NCBI GenBank assembly: GCA_964518905.1
Contig: CAZFJL010000019.1
Span: forward strand, 10,415 to 74,414
Reading direction: 5' to 3'
Length of the DNA stretch: 64,000 nucleotides
From: RDYZ01 sp964518905
GTDB lineage: Bacteria; Cyanobacteriota; Cyanobacteriia; Cyanobacteriales; Geitlerinemataceae
This document shows, in pieces, positions 1-8,344 of the stretch. A program made the translations under genes and the position numbers. Each line of letters starts with the position of its first letter. Position 1 is the stretch's first letter. Below the pieces are notes generated by a model. The model searched no databases, was not told the DNA's origin, and saw only the letters and a list, made by a program, of their open reading frames with translations.

Positions 1-633
1 GAGACTGAAGATCGAGATGGTAATGTGATCTGGGTTGACGGAACATACACCGATGTAAAAGAGATCCGAGCAGACGTAGAAACCATCAAAAACAACGCCC
101 CCGTCTACGGTGTCCCCATTCACACCTATCACGATCGCGTCAGATTTAAACCGCAAATCATTTTGCTATTCCGGCAAAAGGTAAAAAGCGACTGGGCAGA
201 TCGTCCTATCGAATCGCAAATCGGTTTCCGAATAATGGAGAATCTAGGCGATATTTGTTTTTTGGCGGACTATATCGATTCTTTATTTGATACCGATTAC
301 ACAATCGATCGCGGTGAATATAAATGCTCATATTGGGAGCCGGATCGAGGTTATCGGATGAACTGCCTTGTGTCCGATCGCAGCGAAGCTGAAAGAGTTT
401 TCGCCGATGTTCTATCAATCCAGAATCATTGGTTCAATGAAGATCGTTTTTCCGTTAACGAGAGACCATATAAGCAATTCAATTCTGATCCTGACAACGG
501 TAGACGCGAGCGGCCAGAGGGTGAGGTGCATTTTCTTTACGCCGAATTGAAACAATGGCAACAGCCAGACGTGATCCTGGTAGACCGTAGCGGGCGTCGC
601 AAGGATATTTTGACCGATGGCACATGTGAGTGA
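1..633 (+). CDS. hypothetical protein, 5' end outside window
   Basis: The frame is open from the first base of the window. A GTG at 25 is possible, but the codons before it continue the same charged composition, so the gene probably begins upstream. At least 210 residues are visible, ending at TGA 631-633. It is soluble and acidic/aromatic, with no signal peptide, membrane segment or motif I recognise. It is followed after 156 bp by a cluster of four more unknown small genes on the same strand. A phage-tail or secretion-accessory origin would fit the small-gene layout, but nothing in the sequence proves it. Confidence 0.6.
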   Translation, partial: ETEDRDGNVIWVDGTYTDVKEIRADVETIKNNAPVYGVPIHTYHDRVRFKPQIILLFRQKVKSDWADRPIESQIGFRIMENLGDICFLADYIDSLFDTDYTIDRGEYKCSYWEPDRGYRMNCLVSDRSEAERVFADVLSIQNHWFNEDRFSVNERPYKQFNSDPDNGRRERPEGEVHFLYAELKQWQQPDVILVDRSGRRKDILTDGTCE

Positions 634-715
634 TCGTGATAACTGTCCGCACAGACGCAGCACCCAAAAGTTTGCCCGGAAACTTTAAACTTTCCTCGGA
701 GACCGTGGGGTGATG

Positions 716-729
716 CAGCATCGATGCTG
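716..729. repeat. perfect 14-bp palindrome upstream of small-gene cassette
   Basis: CAGCATCGATGCTG equals its own reverse complement. It lies 60 bp before the ATG at 790 in the gap between two unknown genes. It could be an operator or a small hairpin; no T-run follows, so it is not an obvious terminator. Confidence 0.35.
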
Positions 730-789
730 ACACCTATAACGAATGCTGCGAACTGATTTGATAGTGATGAACTTTCATTCATCTCTGAT

Positions 790-1146
790 ATGTCAACACG
801 CAAGTATGGTGTGACCTATACGAACAGCGCCGGAAACACCGTCTTTAAATGGTTCCTCGGCAAGGTCGATGTTTACGATGCGCTGTTCGCACTGCTAGGT
901 CTTGATACGACTGTCAGCGCGGCGGCGTCCTCTGATCATCGAAAAACAAGCCATGATCCGGACTTTTGCCGTATTGCGGTCAAGTTGGTCTTGCCTAGCG
1001 GCCTGCCCGCCGGTCGTCGTCTCGTCTACGTCGCTCGCGATGAAGTTGAGGAGGTACTAGGCGGCTCTCTCAATGGATTGTCGTGGGGTCTAGGCGCTGA
1101 AACGATCGAGTCCGCCTATGTACCGCGTAACCTGGCTTACTCTTAA
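790..1146 (+). CDS. hypothetical protein (118 aa)
   Basis: ATG start at 790, soluble, 118 residues, no recognisable domain. Its TAA stop shares a base with the ATG of the next gene (TAATG at 1144-1148), so translation of the two is probably coupled. No membrane segment or signal peptide is seen. The function is unknown; its place as the first gene of a three-gene overlapping string is the only contextual clue. Confidence 0.6.
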   Translation: MSTRKYGVTYTNSAGNTVFKWFLGKVDVYDALFALLGLDTTVSAAASSDHRKTSHDPDFCRIAVKLVLPSGLPAGRRLVYVARDEVEEVLGGSLNGLSWGLGAETIESAYVPRNLAYS

Positions 1147-1379
1147 TGATCGCGGTTGATATCGCAGTCGTTGCCGGATCGCTCACAATTTTAGCGATGG
1201 CGGTTGGCGTAGTTCGACAAATCTTAATCGCAATGCTCGAACTACAGCGCAACTTATCCCGCTTAAGAGCGCTACTGCAACAGCTCGCAACTCGTATCAC
1301 GGCGATTGAACGATATCTAGAAAGAAACACTGAGTTTCTCGGTGTGACGGGCGATACGGGCTTCCCTGATATCTCCTGA
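1146..1379 (+). CDS. small membrane-anchored coiled-coil protein (77 aa)
   Basis: It starts on the stop codon of the preceding gene (TAATG) and ends in a TGATG overlap with the next. An N-terminal hydrophobic segment (about residues 3-29) is followed by a heptad-like leucine/arginine helix (about 30-60) and a short polar tail. The layout resembles a small bitopic spacer or scaffold protein; phage holin/spanin-like genes look similar, but there is no specific match. Unknown function. Confidence 0.6.
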   Translation: MIAVDIAVVAGSLTILAMAVGVVRQILIAMLELQRNLSRLRALLQQLATRITAIERYLERNTEFLGVTGDTGFPDIS

Positions 1380-1759
1380 TGCAACCAAGCGATTACACCT
1401 GGCCGATCGGCCTTTCTGATCCGGCTCGCTGGCAAGTTATCGACACTCGATCGTTGTCTTCTGCTGGAGAATTACCCACGATTGACGGGCAAGCTGATTC
1501 AAACATTCTCGCGATCGAAGTCAACAGCACAGACGATCCGACCTGGTATCGCGCCGGGTGGTGTGCGATCGAACTGCCAAACTTTACCGGCGGATCGGCG
1601 GCACGATGTGAGATTGCCTCATTCAAGCTTGCTCTAAATCGCTCCAATCTTATCCAGTTCCCAGACCCTATGTATGGCGGTGCATATACCGTCCTATACT
1701 CGGTTTCATTCGTCCCCTGGCTGCGATCGGCCAATTTGACGATCGCGCAGTTCATCTAA
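1379..1759 (+). CDS. hypothetical protein (126 aa)
   Basis: It is translationally coupled to the previous gene through TGATG at 1377-1381. The protein is soluble and rich in Trp, Pro and beta-forming residues, suggesting a compact beta domain. I do not recognise a family. The stop at 1757-1759 is followed by a strong ribosome binding site for the next gene, so all four genes 790-2084 probably form one transcript. Confidence 0.6.
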   Translation: MQPSDYTWPIGLSDPARWQVIDTRSLSSAGELPTIDGQADSNILAIEVNSTDDPTWYRAGWCAIELPNFTGGSAARCEIASFKLALNRSNLIQFPDPMYGGAYTVLYSVSFVPWLRSANLTIAQFI

Positions 1760-1778
1760 CTCCAAAGGAGAAAAACAC

Positions 1779-2084
1779 GTGGCTGACAAACTTTACAGCT
1801 CAATTCAAACGAACGCTAAGACCAATATCGAAAGCGGCACGATCGAGAATGCGATCTACTCGCTTTGCAAATACGCGGCCATGCTCGAACGAGAGCAACC
1901 TGAAGTGAATCCTAGCGGCGCGAACAACATCACCGTTACAGAAGATGATAACGGCAATATCCGTATCACCTGCGCTCTGAAATACACCAGCGGCATCAAT
2001 GCTGATGGAAACATCGTCATCACCCCGACGCCTTATCTCGCGGATCCGGGCGATGCCCCGGTCAGCGGCGGATCCCTAGGTTAA
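1779..2084 (+). CDS. hypothetical protein (101 aa), GTG start
   Basis: A clear Shine-Dalgarno AAAGGAG (1764-1770) stands 8 bases before GTG 1779, which settles the start. The N-terminal half looks helical; the C-terminal half is rich in Thr, Asn, Ile and Gly in alternating beta-like order and ends Gly/Ser-rich. It is the last gene of the unknown cassette. No family recognised. Confidence 0.6.
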   Translation: MADKLYSSIQTNAKTNIESGTIENAIYSLCKYAAMLEREQPEVNPSGANNITVTEDDNGNIRITCALKYTSGINADGNIVITPTPYLADPGDAPVSGGSLG

Positions 2085-2141
2085 TCCAATTGATTGGGGA
2101 TTCACTACAGTTAGAAATACGCTTGTGAGGCTTGCCCGATC

Positions 2142-2693
2142 GTGAAAAATACCCTCTTACTCCTGCGAGAACTGAATAATGATGATCTCGATTGGTTTGC
2201 GAAACATGGACAACTGCGGAAGTTAACCAACGGCGAGACGCTGATTTATGAAGGTCAACCGATCAGCGCTCTCTACTTCGTTTTGTCGGGGGCGCTGAGT
2301 GTTCGCCTCACCTCGATCGAGGATCGTGAACTCGCGCGGGTATCGAGCGGCGAAATTGTGGGCGAAATTTCCTTTGTCGATGATCAAATGCCGATCGCCA
2401 CGGTGGTCGCGATCGCCGATGTGATTATTCTGGAAATTCCGCGCTTTCACCTCACGAAAAAGCTGAGTCAAGATCTCGGCTTTGCGTCGCGGTTTTATCT
2501 CGGCATTTCGGCCTGTTTAGCCGATCGAATGCGGGGAACTGTTGGGCGTTTAGGCTATGGCGTCGAGGTTGTCCTCAATGAACGTTTCGACTTACTTGAA
2601 CCCGAGGATCTCGAACTGGTTCGCACTAAGTTTCGTTGGCTGGTCGAGCGATCGGGAGCATCCAAGGAAGCAGGATTTAAGGCGGAAATCTAA
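2142..2693 (+). CDS. Crp-like cyclic-nucleotide-binding domain protein without DNA-binding domain
   Basis: GTG start, 183 residues. A single cNMP-binding beta-barrel fold occupies about residues 5-125: the LxNGETLIYEGQP strand, the LSGALSV turn and the phosphate-binding-cassette region VGEISFVDDQMPIATV at about 75-90. In nucleotide-binding members the cassette has an Arg just before the Ala-Thr/Ala; here the position is Ile, so cAMP binding is doubtful. The C-terminal 55 residues are helical with no helix-turn-helix, so it is not a Crp-type regulator. It may be a stand-alone sensor or a degenerate structural domain. Confidence 0.75.
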   Translation: MKNTLLLLRELNNDDLDWFAKHGQLRKLTNGETLIYEGQPISALYFVLSGALSVRLTSIEDRELARVSSGEIVGEISFVDDQMPIATVVAIADVIILEIPRFHLTKKLSQDLGFASRFYLGISACLADRMRGTVGRLGYGVEVVLNERFDLLEPEDLELVRTKFRWLVERSGASKEAGFKAEI

Positions 2694-2702
2694 CGGTTAG
2701 TT

Positions 2703-2777
2703 CAAGCGGTTAATCCAAGCGGTTAATCCAAGCGGTTAATCCAAGCGGTTAATCCAAGCGATTCATTCAAATGGTTT
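2703..2777. repeat. 13-bp tandem repeat, four exact copies plus two degenerate
   Basis: The unit CAAGCGGTTAATC runs head-to-tail at 2703-2715, 2716-2728, 2729-2741 and 2742-2754, then decays at 2755-2777. It begins 10 bp after the stop of the cNMP-domain gene and lies between convergent genes. Confidence 0.9.
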
Positions 2778-2808
2778 AAAGCGCAACAGCGAAGATTCAT
2801 CGCTCCGA

Positions 2809-3573
2809 CTACGCCACATAGAAACTGACATGACCACCGTAGGCGCGTTCGATCGCTTCAGTTTGCATCACGTTTTTACGATTACCGCTCGCGATCACCT
2901 CATGATTCAGCAAAATGAGGTCATCAAATTGGGTGATGGCTTCGCCAAGATCGTGGTTAACCACGAGCACAACCTGACCCGCATCAGCAAGTTCATGAAA
3001 GATTTGAAACAAGATCGCTTCGGTCTTTTTATCCACACCGGTAAACGGTTCATCAAAGCAAAAAATATCGGCCTCTTGTGCCAACGATCGCGCTAAAAAG
3101 ATGCGCTGCTGTTGACCGCCCGAAAGATTGCCAATCGGTCGATCGAGAAAATCCATCATGCCTACCCGCTCGATCGCGGCGAGGGCTGCCCGTCGGCTCG
3201 TGGGCGAAAACCGGCGAAACCAGCCCGTTTTACGCACACGACCCATCATCACCACATCACGCACCGTCGCCGGAAACGTCCAATCGATCGCGCTGCGTTG
3301 CGGCACATAAGCAATCCGATCGCGCTGCTCGGCCAGATTTTTGCCCTCGAACTGCACACGCCCCGAGGATGCCGGGATCAAGCCAAACATGGCCTTGATT
3401 AATGTGCTTTTTCCCGCACCGTTGGGGCCAATAATCCCCGTCATACGTCCCGCCTTCACCGTCAAATTCACATTACGGAGAGCTTCAACTTCGCGATAGG
3501 CGACGTTCAACCCGTCGATCGCGATCGTACGCGGCAGGGTATGCAAATTATCGAAACCGGTCGTCAAGCCCAT
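2809..3573 (-). CDS. metal (Mn/Zn) ABC transporter ATP-binding protein
   Basis: Cytoplasmic ATPase of a metal-ion ABC importer, 254 aa from ATG 3573; an in-frame TTG six codons upstream is less likely. Walker A GPNGAGKST at 49-57, LSGGQ signature 150-154, Walker B IFCFDEP 170-176, H-loop His208. The stretch IDWTFPATVRDVVMMGR (96-112) is typical of the ZnuC/MntA/SitB family. It is divergent from the binding-protein gene at 3729 across 155 bp, so the two probably share regulation. No permease gene lies next to either, which is unusual. Mn versus Zn cannot be decided from the ATPase. Confidence 0.9.
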   Translation of the reverse strand: MGLTTGFDNLHTLPRTIAIDGLNVAYREVEALRNVNLTVKAGRMTGIIGPNGAGKSTLIKAMFGLIPASSGRVQFEGKNLAEQRDRIAYVPQRSAIDWTFPATVRDVVMMGRVRKTGWFRRFSPTSRRAALAAIERVGMMDFLDRPIGNLSGGQQQRIFLARSLAQEADIFCFDEPFTGVDKKTEAILFQIFHELADAGQVVLVVNHDLGEAITQFDDLILLNHEVIASGNRKNVMQTEAIERAYGGHVSFYVA

Positions 3574-3728
3574 GAGAAAAACGATCGCCAAACGATCGCG
3601 TGCAGGTAGCGGGGATTATGGCCTTAGTTTAACCAAAAATGAAGAGAAAATGAGAAGAATATGAAAAAGATGAGGCATTAATGAGAGCCTAATGGTCATC
3701 TGTACTGACGATTCATTCCCCGATTGTG

Positions 3729-4682
3729 ATGCTTCAACAATTCGCTTTCGCCTCGCGCTCTGCTATGGCGCTACTGGCCTCGCTGACCCTGACCGCCTGT
3801 CAATCCGCAACGACACCGCCGATCACTGACGATCCCAACAAACCAAATATCGTCGCGACCAGCACGATCGTCGCTGACCTGGTTGCGCAGGTGGGCGGCG
3901 ATGCCATTGATTTACAGGGGTTGCTCGAACCGGGCGCTGATCCCCATATTTACGAACCCGTCCCGGCGGATAGCATCGCGATCGAGCAGGCAGATTTTGT
4001 CTTTTATAGCGGCCACAACCTCGAACCGGCCTTGGTGGATTTAATCGTGGGAGCCGGGAGCGGTGTGCCGTATCTGGCGGTCGGTGAGCAGATTGCACCG
4101 TTGGCGATGGAGAAAGAGGGACAGCGGGTCGCCGATCCGCACGTGTGGGGCGAGGTGGAAAATGCGATCGTCATGGTGGAAAAGATTCGCGATGCCCTGA
4201 GTGAGCTAGAGCCGGAGCAGGCGGCGACCTTTGCGGCAAATACGGAGGCGATCGTGGCGGATTTACGTCGGTTGGATGCCTGGATTCCGGTGCAAATCAC
4301 GACCATTCCCGAGGGACAACGGGCGATCGTCACGACCCACGATGCGTTTCAGTACTACGCCTCGGCCTACGGTCTGGAAGTGATCGGGACATTAATCGGA
4401 ATTAGTACCGAAGAGCAGCCCAGCGCTCAAACGGTGCGATCGCTGGTCGAGGCGATCAAAACGGCGGGGCTTCCGGCGATCTTTGCGGAGACGACGATCG
4501 CGCCGAAGCTGATCGAAACGGTGGCGGATGAGGCTGGGGTTCAAGTTGCCGATCCGAAGCTGTATTCGGACTCGATCGGTGCGCCGGGAAGCGCGGGCGA
4601 TTCCTACATCAAAATGATGGTTAGCAATACCTGTTCGATCGCGATTAATTTGGGTGGTTCCTGTACCCCCTTTGAACCCTAG
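3729..4682 (+). CDS. metal-binding lipoprotein of ABC importer (ZnuA/TroA/MntC family)
   Basis: Periplasmic metal-capturing component, 317 aa. A signal sequence ends in the lipobox LTAC, with Cys24 as the lipid anchor. Family ligands are visible: His73 (DPHIYEP), His138 (DPHVW), His204 (THDAF) and Asp281 (LYSDSIG). The third ligand is His rather than the Glu of several Mn-specific members, and there is no His-rich loop like that of zinc-specific ZnuA, so the substrate may be Mn or Zn. The C-terminal segment with GAPGSAGDSYIKMM is typical of the family. Divergent from the ATPase gene. A GTG one codon earlier (3726) is an alternative start. Confidence 0.88.
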   Translation: MLQQFAFASRSAMALLASLTLTACQSATTPPITDDPNKPNIVATSTIVADLVAQVGGDAIDLQGLLEPGADPHIYEPVPADSIAIEQADFVFYSGHNLEPALVDLIVGAGSGVPYLAVGEQIAPLAMEKEGQRVADPHVWGEVENAIVMVEKIRDALSELEPEQAATFAANTEAIVADLRRLDAWIPVQITTIPEGQRAIVTTHDAFQYYASAYGLEVIGTLIGISTEEQPSAQTVRSLVEAIKTAGLPAIFAETTIAPKLIETVADEAGVQVADPKLYSDSIGAPGSAGDSYIKMMVSNTCSIAINLGGSCTPFEP

Positions 4683-4699
4683 GAATAACGCGAGCTTTC

Positions 4700-4770
4700 C
4701 AAGTCCCTCGCCCTCATGAGGGAGAGGCGATGCCCTGAGTTTGCCGAAGGGGATTGAGGGAGAGGGTGTA
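4700..4770. repeat. interspersed palindromic repeat with CCCTC/GAGGG blocks
   Basis: The segment contains CCCTCATGAGGG (a perfect 12-bp palindrome), then CCCTGAGTTTGCCGAAGGGG and GAGGGAGAGGG. Such blocks are a common non-coding repeat type in cyanobacterial genomes. It follows the lipoprotein stop and could act as a 3' stem, but no T-run follows directly. Confidence 0.5.
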
Positions 4771-4846
4771 ATTTCATTCGCGATGATGTCCCATCGGGAC
4801 TACTATTTCGGGTATTGTGTCCCGTTATGTCCTGCCCCGATCGACT

Positions 4847-5551
4847 ATGAACCTCGGATCGCTTAACTTTTTTCGTTCACTCCAAGACAGCAACACCAAG
4901 CAACAGTTTGTGGTCGTCGGTCTGGGTCGCTTTGGGCGGGCTGTCTGCTCGACGCTACATGAACTGCGCTACGAGGTGTTGGCGATTGATCGCGATGAAA
5001 AATTGGTTGATCGCGCGATCGCCGATCGCGTCGCCGATCACGCCGTCCGGCTCGACAGTACCGAGCCTTCAGCCCTCAAGGAAGCGGGCGTGTTTGAATT
5101 TGATATTGCGATCGTCGCGATCGGAAATTATCTCGCCGAAAGCATCATCACGACGCTCAACCTCAAAGAAGGCGGCGTCGGTCACGTGATCGCCAAGGCG
5201 TCGTCGGCTACCCACGTCAAGCTGTTGAAAAAAGTAGGCGCCGATCGCGTGGTCTTTCCCGAACGCGAAATGGGCTGCGAACTGGCACGATCGCTGACCC
5301 GTCCGCGCATCCTCGATCGGTTTGAGCTAGACCCGGAACACAGCATTGTTGAGACGATCGTGCCGCCGCGACTCGCAGGCAAAACCCTGGCCGAATCCGA
5401 CATTCGTAAACAGTTCCGCATTAGCGTCTTGGCGGTCGGCGAAGATGAATCAAAATTTGATATCAACCCCGATCCCAACCATCGCTTTAAAGCCGGGGAA
5501 TTAATGGTAATTCTGGGCGCGAATGCCGATATTGATCGGATTACGAGTTGA
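4847..5551 (+). CDS. TrkA/KtrA-type potassium channel regulatory subunit (RCK domain)
   Basis: Cytoplasmic gating subunit of a K+ uptake system, 234 aa from ATG 4847; an upstream in-frame GTG at 4817 would add ten residues. The RCK_N Rossmann domain has GLGRFG at 25-30 and an acidic residue ending strand 2 (AIDRD, 46-50). An RCK_C domain covers about 155-234, including LAGKTLAESDIR and FKAGELMVILG. The family binds NAD(H) or ATP and opens KtrB/TrkH pores. No channel gene is adjacent, so its membrane partner must be encoded elsewhere. Confidence 0.88.
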   Translation: MNLGSLNFFRSLQDSNTKQQFVVVGLGRFGRAVCSTLHELRYEVLAIDRDEKLVDRAIADRVADHAVRLDSTEPSALKEAGVFEFDIAIVAIGNYLAESIITTLNLKEGGVGHVIAKASSATHVKLLKKVGADRVVFPEREMGCELARSLTRPRILDRFELDPEHSIVETIVPPRLAGKTLAESDIRKQFRISVLAVGEDESKFDINPDPNHRFKAGELMVILGANADIDRITS

Positions 5552-5722
5552 GCCGCATCCATTGCCGCCGATTGCTGTTCAGGCGTTGCGATCGCGGCGA
5601 TCACCATACGGTGGGGTTGACGGCACTGATCATCCTCCTGAAAATAGCGTAGCGTTTTGATGGGGCAACGTTGCATGGCAACGTCACCTCTTCCGTGTCC
5701 TCGCTGCTTAACGGCTTTCGCT

Positions 5723-6580
5723 ATGGCTCGCCACTGGTTCACTCGCCTGATCTCATTACCGATCGACCCGCTACTCGGCGCACTCTATCCGCTGCGTGCG
5801 GCCTGGATGATTCTGCGTACCCCCAAGCTCTGGGGCTATCTGGTCGCGCCGATCGTCGTGAATATTCTCGTGAGTCTGGGAATCTATGCCGGACTGCTAT
5901 TTCCCGGCCTTGATCGCATCGACGCCCTCCAACTCAGCATCGCGTCCCGAGCAGAAGCAGCGATCGCCAAACTGCCCGCATGGCTGCACTGGCTCGATGT
6001 CGCCTCGGTCTTCGTTGGCGGTTTTCTAGATTTGGTGTTGATTTTACTGCTGTTGATCGTGACGGGATTTGCGATCGCGCAGTTTGGGACGCTGCTGGGT
6101 GCGCCCTGGTACGGACAACTGGCCGAACGCATCGAAATTGATCGGCTCGGCAAAGAAAATCTACCGCAACCGGAGGGGCCGCTGGCGATCGTGCGTGATA
6201 TCTCGCGAGCGCTGCTGTTTGAGATCAAAAAGATTGTCTTAGCGCTGAGTCTGATCGTGATCTTTTTTATCATCGGTAATGTGCCGGTCGCGGGGGCGAT
6301 CGTCGCGGGAACCGGTGGCCTGATTACCTCGACCCTGATCACCTGCCTCGATTTTCTCGATGCACCGCTGGAACGACGACGGCTACGATTTCGCGACAAG
6401 CTTGGGACGGTGATCGTTCATTTGCCCGCGACGGCTGGGTTTGGTCTGGTGTGTTTATTCGCCGTGAGTATTCCGATCGTTAACCTGGTCTCTGTGCCGG
6501 TGTGTGTCACTGCCGGGACATTGTTTTTCTGCGATCGCATTTTTGCCGAACGCAACCCAGCGGACAAGGCCGAATCATGA
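5723..6580 (+). CDS. EI24-domain membrane protein
   Basis: Integral membrane protein, 285 aa from ATG 5723. The open frame extends to TTG 5657/ATG 5660, but those 22 residues are Cys/Pro-rich and not hydrophobic. There are about five or six hydrophobic segments, with a conserved cytosolic loop between them (GAPWYGQLAERIE, about 122-134). The EI24/CysZ-like family is widespread in bacteria; the function is not established in cyanobacteria. It is followed by aroE after 98 bp. Confidence 0.75.
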   Translation: MARHWFTRLISLPIDPLLGALYPLRAAWMILRTPKLWGYLVAPIVVNILVSLGIYAGLLFPGLDRIDALQLSIASRAEAAIAKLPAWLHWLDVASVFVGGFLDLVLILLLLIVTGFAIAQFGTLLGAPWYGQLAERIEIDRLGKENLPQPEGPLAIVRDISRALLFEIKKIVLALSLIVIFFIIGNVPVAGAIVAGTGGLITSTLITCLDFLDAPLERRRLRFRDKLGTVIVHLPATAGFGLVCLFAVSIPIVNLVSVPVCVTAGTLFFCDRIFAERNPADKAES

Positions 6581-6678
6581 TCGGCGTTCATGCCCGCACA
6601 GATTTTTTGTGTAAGTCCTGACCGTTTTCTGACCTCTCTAATCCAAATCCACCTCAACCGAAATCACCCTGGGACTGT

Positions 6679-7563
6679 ATGGCCATCTCTGGAACCACCA
6701 AACTGCTCGGCATCATCGGCGACCCCGTCGAACATTCAATGTCGCCCGATATGCACAATCGCGCGATCGCCGAGTTGGGTCTCGACTACGTTTACGTGCC
6801 ATTCCCCGTCAAGCCCGACGATCTCGGCGCTGCGATGGCTGGGTTTGCCGCGATCGGCGTCGTCGGACTGAACGCCACCATTCCCCACAAACAAGCCGTC
6901 ATGTCCTATCTCAACGTGATCACCCCCGAAGCCCAGGCGATCGGCGCGGTGAATACGATCTGGCGCAGCGATCGCGGCTGGGAAGGGACAAATACCGATG
7001 TGACCGGTTTCCTGGCTCCACTCCGCGATCGCGCGGCCAGCAACCCAGCGATTCAGCGCTGCTTCGATCGACCCTTGGTGCTATTGGGTCATGGTGGCGC
7101 AGCTCGCGCGGTGGTCGCTGGAGCCAGTCAGCTTGGATGTCCGCTGGTGCATGTGGTGGGGCGTACCCCCGAAAAAGTCGAAGCCTTCGTTCGCAGTTGG
7201 GACAACTCGCCGATCGCCGTCAATCTCCAAGGTCACGGCTTTAGCGAACTCGGCACACTCCTCCCGGAAGCCGGAATCATCGTCAACTCCACCCCGATCG
7301 GGATGCATCCCCAGATCAGCAAATCCCCGTTGTCAGATGCGATCGCGGGTCGCATTTCGAGCGATACGATCGCCTACGACCTGATCTACACCCCCAGTCC
7401 GACCTTCTTCCTCCACCAAGCGCAGCGTCAAGGCGCAATCACGATCGACGGCTTGGAAATGCTGGTGCGTCAAGGAGCCGCCGCCTTTGAAATTTGGGTC
7501 GGACAGGCTCCTCCCCTTGAGACGATGCGTCAGGCTCTCCGGGAACGTTTGGGCTTGGCTTAA
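6679..7563 (+). CDS. aroE: shikimate 5-dehydrogenase
   Basis: NADP-dependent reduction of 3-dehydroshikimate to shikimate, step 4 of the chorismate pathway, cytoplasmic. 294 aa, normal length. Shikimate-site residues: Ser20 and Ser22 in GDPVEHSMSP, catalytic Lys71 in NATIPHK, Asn92 in GAVNTI, and catalytic Asp107 in GTNTD. The NADP-binding loop GHGGAARAV lies at about 138-146. A C-terminal DGLEMLVRQGAAAFEIW motif completes the family pattern. It is followed by 262 bp without a gene before the COP23 gene. Confidence 0.95.
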   Translation: MAISGTTKLLGIIGDPVEHSMSPDMHNRAIAELGLDYVYVPFPVKPDDLGAAMAGFAAIGVVGLNATIPHKQAVMSYLNVITPEAQAIGAVNTIWRSDRGWEGTNTDVTGFLAPLRDRAASNPAIQRCFDRPLVLLGHGGAARAVVAGASQLGCPLVHVVGRTPEKVEAFVRSWDNSPIAVNLQGHGFSELGTLLPEAGIIVNSTPIGMHPQISKSPLSDAIAGRISSDTIAYDLIYTPSPTFFLHQAQRQGAITIDGLEMLVRQGAAAFEIWVGQAPPLETMRQALRERLGLA

Positions 7564-7825
7564 TCCAGCACGATCCGTGAAAATGCCCGCCACGATCGGA
7601 ATTCTATCGGGCGAATCTGCTAAAAGATGAAACTCGATCCGTATAAATACGTCTATGCCATCGGCGGCGCTGATACGGAGCAGTGATGTGACGATCCGCC
7701 GACAGAATTGGGATCTTTTTTGCTCAAAACTGCGTCAAGCAGAACACAGCGGATCAAACCCAAATAGTACGCCCAGATCACGTTCAGATCACGTCAACCC
7801 AACGCTCGCAGAGACTTTTCCATCC

Positions 7826-8344
7826 ATGAGAACGAACCTTAAACTGATGCTGGCTGGCTTCATTGCCACCAGTCTGGCTAGCTTCACCGGCACACCCGTC
7901 AATGCTCAACCGGCCACCTCGTTTGAGTGCCGCAGCAGTGACAACGTCAACTTTACCGTTGCTCTCGCGCGTAATGGTGCGGTCTCCGATCCATTAGTTG
8001 TTTGGACAAGTGACGCCTTTAGTAATGCTGGTTATACCCCCGAACGCCGCTGTCAAGCCGTGACAGGACGCCTCAATACATTGCTAGACGACAACGGCGC
8101 GACCCTAGCGGGGCTTTACCTGACGGTGGGTCGTGTGAATGGTCAGTCGGTGGTGTGTTCCGTGGCGAGTACCCGATCGGGCTGCAATAGCGACAATGTA
8201 TTGTTTACCCTCAGTGGCGACAACAGCCGTAGCCCTGAACGCGTGCTTTACAATCTGTCGGCTCGTGGTTCGGGAACCAGCATTCAAGAATCCGGTGGCG
8301 TTCCCTACGTCAATCTTGAAGATCTTGTCAACGCGAGTTTCTAA
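7826..8344 (+). CDS. secreted COP23-domain protein
   Basis: 172 aa from ATG 7826, which opens a clean signal peptide (MRTNLKLMLAG...VNAQP, cleavage near Ala27). The open frame upstream (to 7655) lacks any secretory character. The mature part has the COP23 (circadian oscillating polypeptide of 23 kDa) pattern: F-x-C near the N terminus, a WTSDAFSNAGYTPERRCQAV block, and paired cysteines later. Known COP23 proteins are cyanobacterial and peripheral to membranes; their activity is unknown. The stop overlaps the next gene's ATG at 8344 (TAATG), linking it to a secreted protease. Confidence 0.8.
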   Translation: MRTNLKLMLAGFIATSLASFTGTPVNAQPATSFECRSSDNVNFTVALARNGAVSDPLVVWTSDAFSNAGYTPERRCQAVTGRLNTLLDDNGATLAGLYLTVGRVNGQSVVCSVASTRSGCNSDNVLFTLSGDNSRSPERVLYNLSARGSGTSIQESGGVPYVNLEDLVNASF

